The notes under the pieces were generated by a model. It was not told where the DNA came from. It made no database searches and saw only the letters and a program-made list of their open reading frames with translations. Shown piece after piece: positions 12,332-24,837 of a stretch of 64,000 nt of DNA. The position numbers and the translations under genes were made by a program. Each line of letters starts with the position of its first letter. Position 1 is the stretch's first letter. The stretch covers positions 9,759,686 through 9,823,685 of the forward strand of contig NC_066843.1 in NCBI RefSeq assembly GCF_001640805.2. Reading direction: 5' to 3'. Origin of the DNA: Lates calcarifer (taxonomy: Eukaryota; Chordata; Actinopteri; Centropomidae).

Positions 12332-12889
12332 TAAGTTCAACTCTGCTCGGGACAGTAAATCAAACTCCTCTGAGGAAACCATTTATAAAGGCCTGACATC
12401 CGGCTTCCTTTTTCTGATTGCTGATTACACCTCAGAGTTTTTGAATGCAGCTTTGCTACTCACCTCAGGACCAGCGCAGGACAAGGTTAAGAAACCTCCA
12501 AGCTGTAAATTAACCACATACATTATCTCTGGCCCCAAATTTGATCCGTTGATCACCATCTCCTCTTTGCAACAGGCGATGTGAGCCCTCCGATCCTGGA
12601 AATGATGAAAGAGAAGAAAGCTCTTAATGGCTTTACCAGCGTGCTGAATCCCTGCCTTGTCTAATATTAAATCACTGCTTATATTTCTTGCAGCTGGCTA
12701 AGCCTTGAATGGCAACTCAGACACCAGTCACAAACCAGTGCCTAACAAAAATAAGGATTATCCCTCAAACTAAGTCAACTTTGGGTATTAATGTGATTCA
12801 GTATACGACTTCATGGACACATTAATACTGTTGTATGCCTTCAGTTTGAGTAGTGCCAAGGACATGAGAACATGTCCAGTGTTAAGGTG

Positions 12890-12909
12890 TTTTTTTTTTT
12901 TTTTTTTTT
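12890..12909. repeat. Poly(T) tract
   Basis: Twenty consecutive T residues. It could be the A-tail of a minus-strand retroposon, but no recognisable retroposon body lies upstream on that strand. Confidence 0.9.
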
Positions 12910-15900
12910 ACTTGAACGCAGTGGCCCTTCAGAGGTCAACTTTTAAGCGTGACATGCAAAGAACAAAAAACAATAGTCCCGTGGCTGTTTTAAGACTTAG
13001 GATCGGCAAATGAAGTGTATCGATGGCCACATAAATCAGATTGATTGAATTTTAATAGCGGCACCTCCTCCTCATACAAAGTTAAGAATGAATCCACATG
13101 CTCAAAATGTCCTTTGTGTAGGTAGGTTAGTGAACATACCTGAGACAAGAAAAAGGCCCATAGAGAATAGATGACATATTACATTATTCAGAAAGTCTCA
13201 GCGAGCTGCTTTAAATTATATTTCAAATAGATCACAATGTACTTATCAGGCAACCACTGAATACTAAATATTACTTATAGACTTAATCCTCCTAAATATC
13301 TTAGTTCTGGTATTTGAGTAGGAAAAATGTGTGTAACTGAAAAATGAATTGTATGTCGTACTTTTGTTCTTTGTGGAAGTAACAGGGAATTAAAATGTGA
13401 ATATAGTACAATTTTAACATGATTTTCACGCTTATCTCATGTATAACTTATAGGCTAATAGTTAGGTTTAGGCACTCAAATATATTAGTTTCCAATGTGC
13501 AGTTACAATGTCTAACGTGCCTGATTCTCATCACGTTCTAACTCTTTGTGGAAGAACTTGTTTCGTACTTTTAAATGATAAATAATAATGAATTAATAAC
13601 ATTGAAGTTGATGTTTAATATTATTTTCTCCTCCACTTCAGTAAACCAGTCTCAATAGTTTGCACTGCCTTGTTCTGAGGTTTAAGCCCAATCCATGTCT
13701 AAATTTGGGTGTGTTGTAAAAAAAAGAAAAAGAAAAAAAAAGAGGTAAAAGGCTGCTTTCATCAGTAATTGATAGGTGCTGGTTTTGGTTCAGTGGCCTT
13801 GTGTCACTCTTGCCACTATGCATTAGGAATATATCAGAGCTGGAGCAGTGTGTGAAGGTGGGGAGATGGTGGAAACAAGTGTGTCATGACCAGGGAGAGT
13901 GGCACGCATGCCATGCTTGTCAGGATGACTAATAGCCTGGGGCAACAGGTCTCACCGTGGGGTGTTAACAATCAGCCAGGCCTCAGGTTGTAGCCTGACA
14001 GCCTGCCACATGACTTGGACACGAGTTGGTCACCTGCACTTTGTATGGCTTAACAGGACCTTTGTCTCACCAAGCTTTAATCAAGTGGTTTCACCCTTTT
14101 TTGTTGTAAAAGTTCACATTGCTCCAAAGGTGTCAAAAATGCGTCACACCACTAAGAGTTTCTTAAATACTACTAAATGTTTAGATTGAATCAAGAATCA
14201 GTGTAACTGAAAATGACTTTAAAAAACAATTTACCAATGGCATGAAAATGAAAAACATTTCTGTTAACACGGGATCAAATCGCATGCATGGATCATTTAG
14301 TCTCTTCGCTGAAACTGAGATTCTTTATTTGACAAGCCTGCTCAGAAAGCAGCTCATCAATTCAAAGTGACATTTACATTCCCATTCACCCATAGGGGGT
14401 AAAAAGAGAAACCTGCCTGCTCAACACACTGTGAAACATTATCCCTTTTACATCTTCAGAAATTCATGCTTGTACTCTTCGCACAGTAGCCAGCACATTC
14501 AGATTTATAACATTATTATGCATTATGTAAGTAATCTTGTAATCAACTTGTTAAATTATAACGTTTGGGCCATTAAAAAAAACTGTTGTGTGATGTATTG
14601 TATGGTATTGTTAGATAATTAGGTCATATATTTAATGCAGAAAACTGTCTTGCCCAGTAATTACCTTGTAATATTAGAGTGGGTGAAACAATATGTAAAC
14701 TGTAGACAGCCACCAGTTGGATCACTCTGTTAGACGCCTTGGTGAAAACTAAGAAGCTTGACTGCCGGCCAGCTTCCTGTACGAGGTGAATTCTCTTTCA
14801 GTAAATGTGACTTACTCTTTCTGCCTAGAACTTTGCTTTGTCACTGTGTACAAGTAGGACGACATCTTGACAGAGAAATTTACGACCGGACCTGCGTCAC
14901 AACCTCCTAAAAATAACCCTTGGAAAATAAACATTATTGCAGATCCAATTTCACTTGTTTCTTTTTTTAAACTCTCAGTATCGGAGTTGTGTTGGTGGAT
15001 GCCATGGATAGAGCGGTTGCTTGTACTGTGTTTAGACTGGAGTCAGACACGTCAGCACTGTGCCGAGCAGCACTCGGGAGACCTGTTTTCTTCCAGACTT
15101 TGCAGTACATGCTGCCATTACACAGTACATTGGATATTATATACAGCTGGTCATGTGCATCCAATATCCCACATGCTGACATGAGAGATTCATGCATCTG
15201 TCCACACAGAAAGGGTGTTGTTTTTCAAATCACAAGCCAAGACTAAAAATGATCATTGAAGTAAAATCTGCAGAAACTAGTTACAACATTCAATTTCCAA
15301 ACACATGATATTCTGGATACAATCTTAAATGTTAGTTTTAATTAACTTCTTTCAAAGTGGCTTTTATTTGCATTCACATCCTCAGGTTTTTGTAATTCAG
15401 TATCTGTATAATTGGTAACTGCTTACGCAACATCTGAAACATGATACAGTTATGTGAACATGCTGCACAGATATAGATAGGTGTGTTGTGCATATTGTAC
15501 AGATGACTATCTGTGAAAGATAATTAGAAGAGATCTTGTTTTCAATACTGGCAAACTGTTAACCTTAGTGACGTCATGTACATGAAATAAATACAATGCT
15601 GCCCCACACCCACGTTCAACTCACTACTGGTTTCCATTTTGCCAACACCGGTTGACGTCTCTTCAATTATGCCTGTTCATTTGCACGTCGGTGTAATACT
15701 GCAGCTCAGGTTTGTTAAAACAGTGTTAACAGCCAATTAGTCATGAGTAAAGGTGGCGGATTTTATGTTGCCCCTGGAAGACAAGCGCTTTCCAATGGCA
15801 TTTTATTTTCCAGGTGTGTTAAGCCTGTTTTTATATGGTGTGGGCAGACAGCCTTGCCCACCCTGTAAACAGCAATGTAGAATGTGTCAGGACAATAAAA

Positions 15901-16249
15901 AAGAGGACCACCAGAAATTTGTTGTTAGTTTTAACTGATTTCTATTCATAAGAAAGAATCAGTCATCTTGGCGAGTGGTGATCAGCCAGTTAACGTGGGC
16001 TGTTCTGGAAATAATAAATGTTGTTTTAAAAGGTAAAGGTAAACATCTAACACAGTCACAACTTTTGTTTATGATTGATCAACCAAACATGACTAATCAA
16101 ATTTTATGTCTTCTGTAATAATGCAATGCAATGGAGACAGACTTGGCAAATGAATAAAGAAACATGTGAAGCTTCTGCACACTGAAGAAACAGTGACAAG
16201 TCAGTGTATACTGTCAGTTTGTCACTACCCTCTGATACAGCACATTTCC
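12910..16249. other. AT-rich non-coding DNA with small repeat traces
   Basis: An A-rich low-complexity patch lies at 13718-13744. At 13456-13485 a short TAGGTTTAGGCAC motif resembles the repeat at 16.3 kb. No gene is visible; the frames at 14867-15246 are unrecognised. Confidence 0.55.
15569..15576. promoter_or_regulatory. Full palindromic cAMP-response element
   Basis: TGACGTCA is the consensus site for CREB/ATF bZIP dimers. No promoter-like context or gene start is visible nearby, so use in the cell is uncertain. Confidence 0.35.
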
Positions 16250-16429
16250 TGAAACGAGGACCCCTCATCATCATGGTTACAGTAATGAACACATGGTTAA
16301 GCTTGTGGAATGCTCATGGTTTGGTTTAGGCACAAAAACTACTTGGTTAGGTTTAGGGAAAGATCATGGTTTGAGTTAAAATGAGTGTTTAGTACTAACT
16401 GCTATTTAGTTACAATAATAAACACGCAG
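16250..16429. repeat. Decayed interspersed repeat with GGTTAGGTTTAGG units
   Basis: Two related blocks, GGTTTAGGCACAAAAACTAC and GGTTAGGTTTAGGGAAAG, each next to a TCATGGTTTG-type stretch, occur at 16311-16378. I recall this pairing as a common dispersed repeat of percomorph fish genomes. I cannot name its class or its exact ends. A shorter trace lies at 13.46 kb. Confidence 0.55.
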
Positions 16430-16748
16430 TTAAAGGGCGATTTTGCATATTTTCAACCAGCTCTCTATAATAACAATGTCTGTAGTATAAGTAAATGAAC
16501 AATGTTTATTTCCTGTACATGTTGCCTGTTTCCAGAGCTTTAAAAAACATGCATGATTGGAATTGAAATGTTTTCGTATTATTTAAGAATGTACTTTGAA
16601 GTAAGCTCCCTTTTATCAGTAATGTTTATAATTATTCAAATATGTTTTCAGTTGAAAAATCTGTAGTTTAAAATCAATGAATATAATGTATATGAATATA
16701 CAGTGCCTGTATTTTAAATGTTTGTAAAATTCCTGATTGTGCCTTTAA
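16430..16748. mobile_element. Possible TTAA-flanked MITE (PiggyBac-like)
   Basis: A ~319-bp AT-rich segment is bounded by TTAA at 16430-16433 and at 16745-16748. The left end begins TTAAAGGGC and the right end finishes GCCTTTAA, giving short inverted termini. TTAA is the target duplication of the PiggyBac superfamily. There is no coding capacity. The inverted similarity is short (about 8 bp plus scattered matches), so this is tentative. Confidence 0.35.
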
Positions 16749-19700
16749 CATGTGCAGTAAGGTGGCTTATGCTAGACTAAAATCTGGCAGAAACGCCACA
16801 TTATGTTAAAATCTAAATGATATATGTATCATATTTCTCTCAAGGCAGTTGTTTTTGTGAGTCATGCAGTAATCTGAGGGGAATATTTTTCCTCCAATCC
16901 AGAGATGTGACTGCCTTAGGTCTTGGCAAAGTCCTGAGCAGTCCGGGAAAAACTCCACTGAGCGCTTGTGATTAAGTGTCTTTATTTAAGCCCATGAACT
17001 CAAACGAGCAATCAGAGCCAAACCGAGGCTCCAAACTTCCTCAAAACCATGTTGCTGGAAGCACTGAAGAGTGTTACTGACCAGCGATCATCATTTCTCT
17101 CCTGTCAGCTGGTACTGCACATTATACTTAAGTTGTAAGTTACAAACTTTGCAATTAAACAAAAGACATTTAAGATTGTGCTTTAAGATAATATTGCTAT
17201 ATTTTTCTGAACAAGGCAGTGCTTTAAGGTTTCTGCCAAAACCTAAAATGCACCCTTCTATGCCGGACTAAATACTTTTATATAATTATTGTAGCACATA
17301 TTGACAAAGGAATTATGCATAATTGTGGGAATGTCTTGTCCCAGTATAAAGCATTTTCCTCCAAATTGACAGATCTGGGACATTCTGTCCCTTGGCCTCA
17401 ATCCAGACGTCTGCCTCATTTCATTGTTCATCTGTGCTATCATGGCTGTAGCTCTGTATGTAAGATACATAATATTTTATGCATGCATATAAAATAACAT
17501 AATCTTTTAATTTATCACTGCACTCTACACATTATATGAGTCTTATATAAGTCTTAAGTTGTTGCATAGAGGAAAGGGATTGTTGAGAAAAAGTCATCAG
17601 AACAGGTTGAGAGATGAACATGTCTGGATGATAAAGCATGTTTTGTTTTCTGTGGTTTTATGAATGAATTTAAGTTTCCTGTGTGCAGGCAGCCCGGTCT
17701 TGTCTCTGCCTGTCTGACGGTGAAATTCCCTCATTCTCTCTGTCTTGCTCACATCAGTTGCCCCGATGAGCAGATAATGTCAAGGAAGTTGGATCATAGA
17801 AGTATTTCTATTTAGTCTTCTCAACAAGATCCCATGATGTGCTGAGTGATTAAAAAAACAAAACAAAACACAACACTGGTACCTTGTGATTTAACCACTA
17901 ACTGCTTGTTTTCATTCACTGCATTGTTTTAAATAAGCAACTAAATGCTCCATTAAACTGTATAAATTGTGATAAGCTTTTAACACACAAAGTTTAAATA
18001 GGATGGAATGGAAGTGATTTTATCTGTCTCCGTGTGACACACAGGTATGACACCAGCTGGGTGTGGGGGGCCTAAGCTGGGGTGGGTGTGTAGACATGCT
18101 GAAATGCTCTATTTTTAGAAGAATTTAAAGGTATGAGGTCACTTTTCATGGGGTTAAACACAACACACACCTCAGGGTGATTCAGTGGCACTAACTTGTG
18201 AAACTTGGCCTGGCTGGTCAGTTCAGACGCTGACGCAAGATCAGACAAACACCAGGCGACATGGGATCACTGGAATGATCATCTCTTCATGGGTACAGGT
18301 AGTTTTTGATCCCTACTGGCACTGTGGTGCAGTGTTTATGTGGTCCCTATAGTTTTTGTAACCTGTATTCTACCAGATAGCACATATGGATACAAATGCA
18401 CACCATGTGCCTAGTGATGATGTTATGCAGAGGGCAGAAGCACGTAGTAATGATTGAAATTTGTACCATACTTTTCAAAAGTTTACAAAGGAATGCTGAT
18501 AGATAAACACAGTAAAGATAAAAACTGTAATCAAACAGCAATAAAATATATGAAACAACATTAAAACACATTAAAAAAGATGGAAAAAGAGGATAACTAC
18601 AAGATTAAAGGGGACAATAAATATAGATAATGATAAAAAAAAAAAGATCTAAGAAATCTAAACCATTCTATTAAGGAATACGCATTTTTACCACATCAAA
18701 CAATACTGTATCATACACATACTGTATTGTTTTGCAGGATAGGAGAAAGCTGTGTGAAATGATTATTTACAATGAAAACTGTAATATCATGGTGAGTAAA
18801 TGCCCTTTTGTTGAGGATTTAGTTGTTGGCTTTACTCTAGTGTTTGTCAGAGATCTTAATCTCCAGACATGTCAGTCAAGCTTGACAGACAACATTTCAT
18901 ATAAAAGTATGTAAGAATGATGTGAATGTGTTGTGAAAGCCTGATTTCTTCTGTGATAAGCAGGGACATTGTAGATATGACATCCATAAAGTACATGAGA
19001 CATCTTAATCTTCTTGTTGACAGAATTATAACATCAGCAGCTGGGAGCTCAGGGAGATGCTGCTCTTGTTTCGGTGTGTTTGTTCCATCTGCTTGTACAT
19101 GTATTTCTGCGTGTATGTGTCCTGCCCGTCTCCTATTTCTGCGAAAGCGTGTGTGTCACAGCAGGTTCAGACGGCCAACACACTAACCTGTTTAACTCAC
19201 TCGGCGCCTGAGCCGCTGATGGGGGCCCTTTACTGCTCCTGGCTGGGTCCAGCCCCTAAAACAAGCTCCTTGGGCTGCAGCAGTGGTTAGGACTCAAACC
19301 AAGCCTCCATTCACCTCATAAACCCAGCTGTTTATTTTCAGAAGCATTAGCGGAAACACTCGACAGGGCTTATCAGATCCAAACAGTCGCACATCTTTGT
19401 TATTTTACACACAGGCCTCCTCTCAACTCAGCCTCATTTTCAGTAATTGTTTTCTTTCTTGCTTGGTAGAATAACATGGAGGGCTACATTTAACACAAGT
19501 GGTAAGCGAATCCGTTAGTGTAAACAAGGCAGATACAATGCACACTGGGATTTTATCAGTGCCTTTTCTGTTATTCTGTGTTTTTTAAGGGCAGGGCAGG
19601 AGCAAATATTGAAGTATACATATGTTGAAGTGAAATTAGTGAAATGAAATACAGGCAATTTGATGCCTGTATGAGTCTTCAACCTCCCATACAGACCTCT

Positions 19701-20159
19701 GTTTTTCTCAATTACTGCTTCATTATTGCTTCACTAAACATCAAACCCACTTGGGGCTAGTTTTGGATCTCTAAAGATACTAGACTGACATGCAAATTTT
19801 ATAGTTCATTCATTCTTAATATTATAATTAGATGATTTTTCAGGGTCATCTTCTTTAAGCAAACTGTCTGGTTTTGTCACAACACAACAGATAGTTCACA
19901 TGGTCAACATGGTGGCAGTGTTGCACTGTCTTTGGGACACCTGAAGCCCTTGGTGCCACGCAGTACCAAGCAGCTGGAGACAATGCAGAGGATTATAAAG
20001 CAGCCATGTGGATCAACAGGCTGATTTTACCAAACTGTGATGTACAGTGTGCGATGCACACGTCAAGTCAAGCATGCTACAGATTGTGATGCGGAGGCAG
20101 ACAGACAATACACAATTGTTTGAGTTTACAAAATAGTGACTGTGCTGAAATATGTGAGA
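16749..20159. other. Non-coding DNA without recognised genes
   Basis: Low-complexity A-rich patches occur at 17850-17872 and 18635-18645. 18330-18660 is unusually A-rich on the plus strand and could be an old retroposon, but I cannot identify it. The open frames at 18926-19290 are unrecognised. Confidence 0.55.
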
Positions 20160-20525
20160 TCTAATCATTTCTTCTTATCAAAAGAGACAGCCTTCGGCCG
20201 AGAAATCAGTGAGTTTTCAGCAAGCAGGAAATGTTTGCAGTCACTCATGACTGACAACACAACCTCTGTTCAGCCGCAAGGTGCTTAGACAAGCCAACGC
20301 TACAGCCGAGTATCAAGGCAAACATCGTCCAAATCCCCCAGTCCACCTCCTTATGCTGCCAGCGGGAGCTCTCGTAGATGGGCCGAGCTCCACTCTGCCA
20401 ACTGCGCCATAAAATAAACACACAGTAAATCCAGCATGATTAACATTAATCATGATCACGTCACTGCTAATGCACTGACTGAGGGCCATACAGTGAAATC
20501 ACACTGACCGAGACGCCTGTCTGCA
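20160..20525. promoter_or_regulatory. Candidate CNE with inverted homeodomain sites
   Basis: Low-repeat block with scattered CpG. At 20435-20454 CATGATTA and TAATCATG face each other across a 4-bp spacer, a symmetric pair of homeodomain-type cores, and a CACGTCA half-CRE follows at about 20457-20463. Regulatory role inferred. Confidence 0.35.
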
Positions 20526-20530
20526 CATCT

Positions 20531-20576
20531 GGGGGTGTGGGGGGGGAGTGGGGGGGGGGCAGTGCAGACAGGGGGA
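20531..20576 (+). repeat. G-rich tract, possible G-quadruplex
   Basis: Runs of 5, 7 or more, and 10 G residues are separated by three-base spacers, and another G5 run lies about a dozen bases downstream. This satisfies the simple four-tract rule for a G-quadruplex on the plus strand. Confidence 0.7.
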
Positions 20577-20849
20577 CCTTCAAGAACTATGCTGTGATAA
20601 CGAATAAAAATTTAATTAAATGAGAGATTAAAAGGTAGAGCAGTGACTGAATTTCAGACTGTGAATAACGTGACTCAAAATTCACAAATCAACATAGGTG
20701 TTAGACACGGTAAACTTCACTTTATTTGTGTGACCCCTGTATCTGGAGCAAGCAGCACTTTGAAAACATGCAACTTTTGGGAAAGACATTTATTTAAAAG
20801 GCTCTTTTCAACTGTGGCAGTGCCAGACACAGTTTGACTAAAAGGTCCC

Positions 20850-21130
20850 GCAAGGCTTGTAACTTATTGTCGAGGATTGGATTTCAGCTAAAATTAGCCA
20901 TCAGACCCAATTTATTACTCTGATTGAGGACTCTGAAAATGCCAGTAACGGGCTCCCCATTATATAAGCTAAGCCCTGAGCTGAAGATATAATGTTGCAA
21001 TTTAATTCAACCCACATCACTTGTGAGGCAAATGTGTAAAAGTGGTAGTAATAGTCGCTTAGGTTTCCCCAAAGTATTGAACTGGCCTTAGAGGCTTGGA
21101 AAAACAGCAAAATCCCCTACCAATTTTATG
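20850..21130. promoter_or_regulatory. Candidate conserved non-coding element
   Basis: Non-repetitive block with GATTA, CAATTTATTA and TAATTCAA-type motifs and balanced composition, distinct from its flanks. No coding frame of interest. Confidence 0.25.
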
Positions 21131-21390
21131 GAGGTGGCAAAACAAGCGTCTTTCCTTAGGTGACTTGACTTATTAAACCCACTGGAGGCTATGAGTTGTG
21201 AAACGATAGACCAAACTCAAACTGGCACATTGTAGCTCCATTGGTTTTAAAACAAAATACACCTCTGTTTGGGAGCTGCAAACAGGATCTGCTCATGATT
21301 AAAGACGTGTCATGTTTTTGTCATTTTATTCATGATCTTAATTAAAAAATAATCCAGTTCTAACATGTAAGTAAGTTACAATCATCAGTG

Positions 21391-21445
21391 AAACAGAGAC
21401 ATTTAATATGGCATAACAGCCATTCATAACTAAATGTCTCTGTTT
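21391..21445. repeat. Perfect 15-bp inverted repeat (hairpin)
   Basis: Left arm AAACAGAGACATTTA (21391-21405) and right arm TAAATGTCTCTGTTT (21431-21445) are perfect reverse complements separated by 25 nt. Inside the loop a second 5-bp stem (ATGGC at 21408-21412 with GCCAT at 21419-21423) could extend the fold. The flanks do not continue the symmetry. Confidence 0.9.
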
Positions 21446-21854
21446 ATGAGGTCTGTCACATCAGTTTACCATCATACATCATTTTAATATCTGCTGAGCA
21501 GAGTGCACAGGTCTGCTGTAAAAGCAGGCCTCCTTTACGTGTAATTTACCCTGTTTTATTACAAACATCTTTATCATTGTGCTGATCTGTCTTTGAACAG
21601 TGGCAGCAGTGTTCCTCCAGAGGTTTGCACACAAGCTCACCTGAAGACAAATGTCCTTTTGATTGAAAAGTCGTTTCCTCCTCACTGTTTAAACACAGGT
21701 GTTGATTCTGGTGAAAATGGCTGCTGCTGCTGCCTCCCTCCTCCCTGCACAGGGTCTTTTAAATATGAAACAGGCCAAACGGTGCCTCTGTTGAGTACAC
21801 TTAGGCAGGACCTGTGGACACTCCAGCAATTATTAGAGATTATTTGAGTACTAC
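21446..21854. other. Non-coding DNA
   Basis: No gene recognised. The 140-codon minus-strand frame that begins here (21682-22104), the longest in the window, is largely low-complexity Gly, Cys and Gln runs from CTG and C-rich tracts and is judged spurious. Confidence 0.6.
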
Positions 21855-21897
21855 GCCCCCCACCACCCCACCCCCACCCGGGCCCCACCCCAACACA
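21855..21897 (-). repeat. C-rich tract (G-rich on minus strand)
   Basis: Six or more C runs of 3-6 bases, spaced by one or two bases. It would satisfy the four-tract rule for a G-quadruplex on the minus strand. Confidence 0.65.
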
Positions 21898-22784
21898 CAC
21901 ATACACTCCCTGTCTAGTTTTTCCGCCCTCTAAACTCAAACAACACCGGTAGTAGAGGATCATAATAGTTTGCAGTTTGAACAGGTCCTCTGCTTCAAAA
22001 GTTTGTACTGGCTCTTGCTGCCAGGAAACAGTCTGTCCTGCCACATCGCTGCAGCACATGAAGACAGGCACTGCCCTGGCTCCTGCGCAACAACAAGAAA
22101 TCAAGCCAGACAGCCCTTTCTACCCTCTTCTAATGTCACACACTTCTCCCTAGCGGGGTGTGTCTTAGTTTGCAGCGTCTACATGGTTAAGCGAGAGATG
22201 AAAGAGAGACTAGTTTTCTGCTTCCTGCATCCTCGCAAGTACGTGCAGACGACGACAAGGAAGCACAGAAATTTTGCCGTCGTTGCAGGCGCCAAAATAC
22301 ATTTGCAGCTTTTCTGTGCTTTCTTTCTTTCTGCTTAGATTATCTGAATAGGTTTTGCTTCCCAGGGTGCAGTATGGATTCCTGCGTGTCTGTGGTTGGC
22401 ACAAGCGCGTGTCTCGTGGCGCAGATTCTGGCCCCGTGGCACTGGCATCCTTTGAGCCCACACCCAGTGCCATGCTGCACACTCTTCACCACTGACATCC
22501 TCCACTCTGACCAGAGACTGTAAACACCAATGGAATGGACCACACACACTTCCAATTTCTGAGTGAGCGGCATGATGCAGGGGCATGCATAAAGGAACAC
22601 ACACACCACACGCACACAGTTTAACCTAAGGACTAATCAGTAATTTTTTTGACCATATAAATTACAGATACATTAAAATGTACTTGAAATCTGCCTAGTT
22701 CTAAAAAATCTGGGCCTTGGCAGAAAATTGACTGAACAAACTACAAAAACAATATGAACAAAACATGAATTTCAGTGTCAGAGA
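21898..22784. other. Non-coding DNA, moderately GC-rich
   Basis: Three overlapping minus-strand frames (22210-22615) exist in different phases, which argues against coding. They are driven by CA/TG-rich sequence. A tail of CA-rich sequence lies at 22598-22618. Confidence 0.55.
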
Positions 22785-22825
22785 CAAAAAACAACAAAAA
22801 AAAAAAAAAAAAACAAAAAAAAAAC
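22785..22825. repeat. Poly(A) tract
   Basis: A run of 18 A, one C, then 10 A, preceded by further A-rich sequence. It could be a retroposon tail, but the sequence to its left does not resemble a known SINE or LINE end. Confidence 0.9.
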
Positions 22826-23399
22826 ACAGGCCTCCAGCAGCGGTTACATAACATCTTAAAAGGCAGTGGTGTAAATCAGTGTAGATGGCACAGTGATGCA
22901 GTAGGTGAGGTGCTGTAGGAAGTGGGCTGTTTGTACTGCACGACAATGTGTACTTTGCAGGTCTCTGCGGGTTAGAGTCGTGTGTATATAATGGCCAAGC
23001 GGTACAGTAGCTGACCACTCAGTGACAGATGCCAGTTGACAGGTGGGGCCACAACAGTTATTCTGAATCTTAACACCCGGGACCAGAGCCTCATTTCTCG
23101 TGCCTGTTGGTTACTCATCAGTTCATGTACAAAAGAGGCAAATATCTCAGCTGAGTTGAAATGGCCACTGAGATTACAGTATGAAAAAAGAGTCTTGTGG
23201 TTCTTTTTTAAACTTTGAAAAGCAAAATGAACACTGTACTGTTCTCTCTTGATCATCGTAGCAACGTTTGACAGGGACAGCCGACTCTGCCTGGAGTGTT
23301 TTAAGCACCTAATTAGTTGAAATCCCAAGGCACCAATCAGTCACCGAAACAGAGTTGTCTGAGTTCATCCTGTCACAACCTCTGCAGGCTTTAAACATC
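22826..23399. other. Non-coding DNA with a faint tRNA-SINE-like trace
   Basis: At 22886-22975 the sequence loosely resembles the tRNA-like head of fish SINEs (GGCACAGTGATGCAGT early, GGGTTAGAGTCG late), but it has too many changes to be sure. No gene recognised. Confidence 0.35.
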
Positions 23400-23770
23400 T
23401 TTTCAAACGCTCTCGGCGCGCCAAGCCATCCTGTCTGCTGTTTTCTCCAGCTAGCAGCCTCACTTGGCGAGATTTACAACCTCAGGCAGAGCTAGTGGAC
23501 AGGGTCCTGCACAGAGGGGTGTATGCAGGGTGCTGTGCTATCTCCAAAAGTAGGTTCCTCTGTCCTAGCAAACACTGCTGCTTTTTTCATCATCATTAGC
23601 AGCAGCAGGTGCGCCACATGTGAACATGGGGTCAAGTTGTTCCCCTGTGCTAAATTCAAGGGGTAAGGATGAGGCAGCCGGAGGGCAGGGGGCAGAGCTG
23701 TAAGTGATTATGATGTCCCTGGGCTGCCATCATGCCCTCCAGATGACTCCACTGACCTCTAATATCAGAC
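23400..23770. promoter_or_regulatory. Candidate regulatory block, GC-enriched
   Basis: Higher-GC, low-repeat sequence including a GGCGCGCC octamer at about 23414-23421, a CAGCAGCAGGTG E-box region near 23601, and a G-rich piece near 23675. Compatible with an enhancer; not demonstrable here. Confidence 0.25.
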
Positions 23771-24837
23771 TGGTGGTCAGACTGGTTTCTTGCACCATAG
23801 CTCATGTCAAACATGCAGCATACAGTAAGCAGCTTTGCTAATCCATCTAAATATTAAGAGAAGGAATGAAAGAGGGACAGGATCAAAAACAACTCAAAAG
23901 ACCTTTCACATGGGTTGAGGCAGACTGCATCTCGCTCTCATAGCTCGGAGGGAGTTGCCGGGCTGCGTGTGTTTTCACACCAGTTTTAAATAAATAAGCC
24001 CAACTCCAGATTTAATGAACAGGAAAAGCAGGCTGATGAGAGAAATCAATTTATTTAAGGACTGATGCCACATGATAAATAGTGAGCTCTTAGCATTACT
24101 TATGATGCATTTTTGGAAGTGCAAATGACTGCACAGTTGCCAAGGATTACACACTAACACATTTATAATAGCTACTGAAATTGACAGTGTAAATGTGATG
24201 TGAAGAGCTGATTTTAATGATACTACTGTAGCCCAGCTGTTTCATGGAAGCTAAGATAATTCAGAAGATCACATCCCCATCTATTTATGTAGAGATTTCT
24301 GCAGTTATGAAAGGACCTCTGTGTGGTTTCAGGTCCTGCAACTCAACCCCTCCTCTGTCAAAGCAACATTTGCATGATGGCCCCAGAGTGACACAGGTCA
24401 GCAATAATACACAACTGCCCAACCCAGAAAACTGCCATCTTCGTGATGTTTACTTTGTGAGCAAATGAGATGAGTAAATGTCAAAATGTCCAAAGCCTAA
24501 GAATGGAGCAGTTAGAATGTAAACATGATGATGTCAGAACAGCTGTGAACACAGTATGTTTTTTAGATGAGCTGAAGATCTTTGTGTAGAAGTTGAAATT
24601 CAAGTCACACTGGATGAGTAGCGGTGAATCACAGGACTCTTAAAGCCTTTGTTTGGGACTCAGAGGGGAGATGCTGTAAAACTTTACGTTAGCGTGATGT
24701 AGTGTTTATCTTTGTATCAATGTATTCATAAGTACATCTGTAGAACTTGTCACCTAGATAGAGCTCCTTCTACATGGTTTCTGCATGTTCTACTCCTACC
24801 TGTGTGCAACCATACAGTACATGAGGTTATGGTGTAC
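23771..24837. other. Non-coding DNA
   Basis: No gene or repeat recognised. The 24244-24468 frame has no known product. Confidence 0.55.

Noticed and set aside
21682..22104. Longest open frame (140 codons, minus strand)
   Set aside because: Composed largely of low-complexity Gly, Cys and Gln runs from C-rich and CTG-rich DNA; no domain and no splice context.
22886..22975. tRNA-like SINE head
   Set aside because: Only scattered similarity to A- and B-box regions; cannot be separated from chance without a repeat library.
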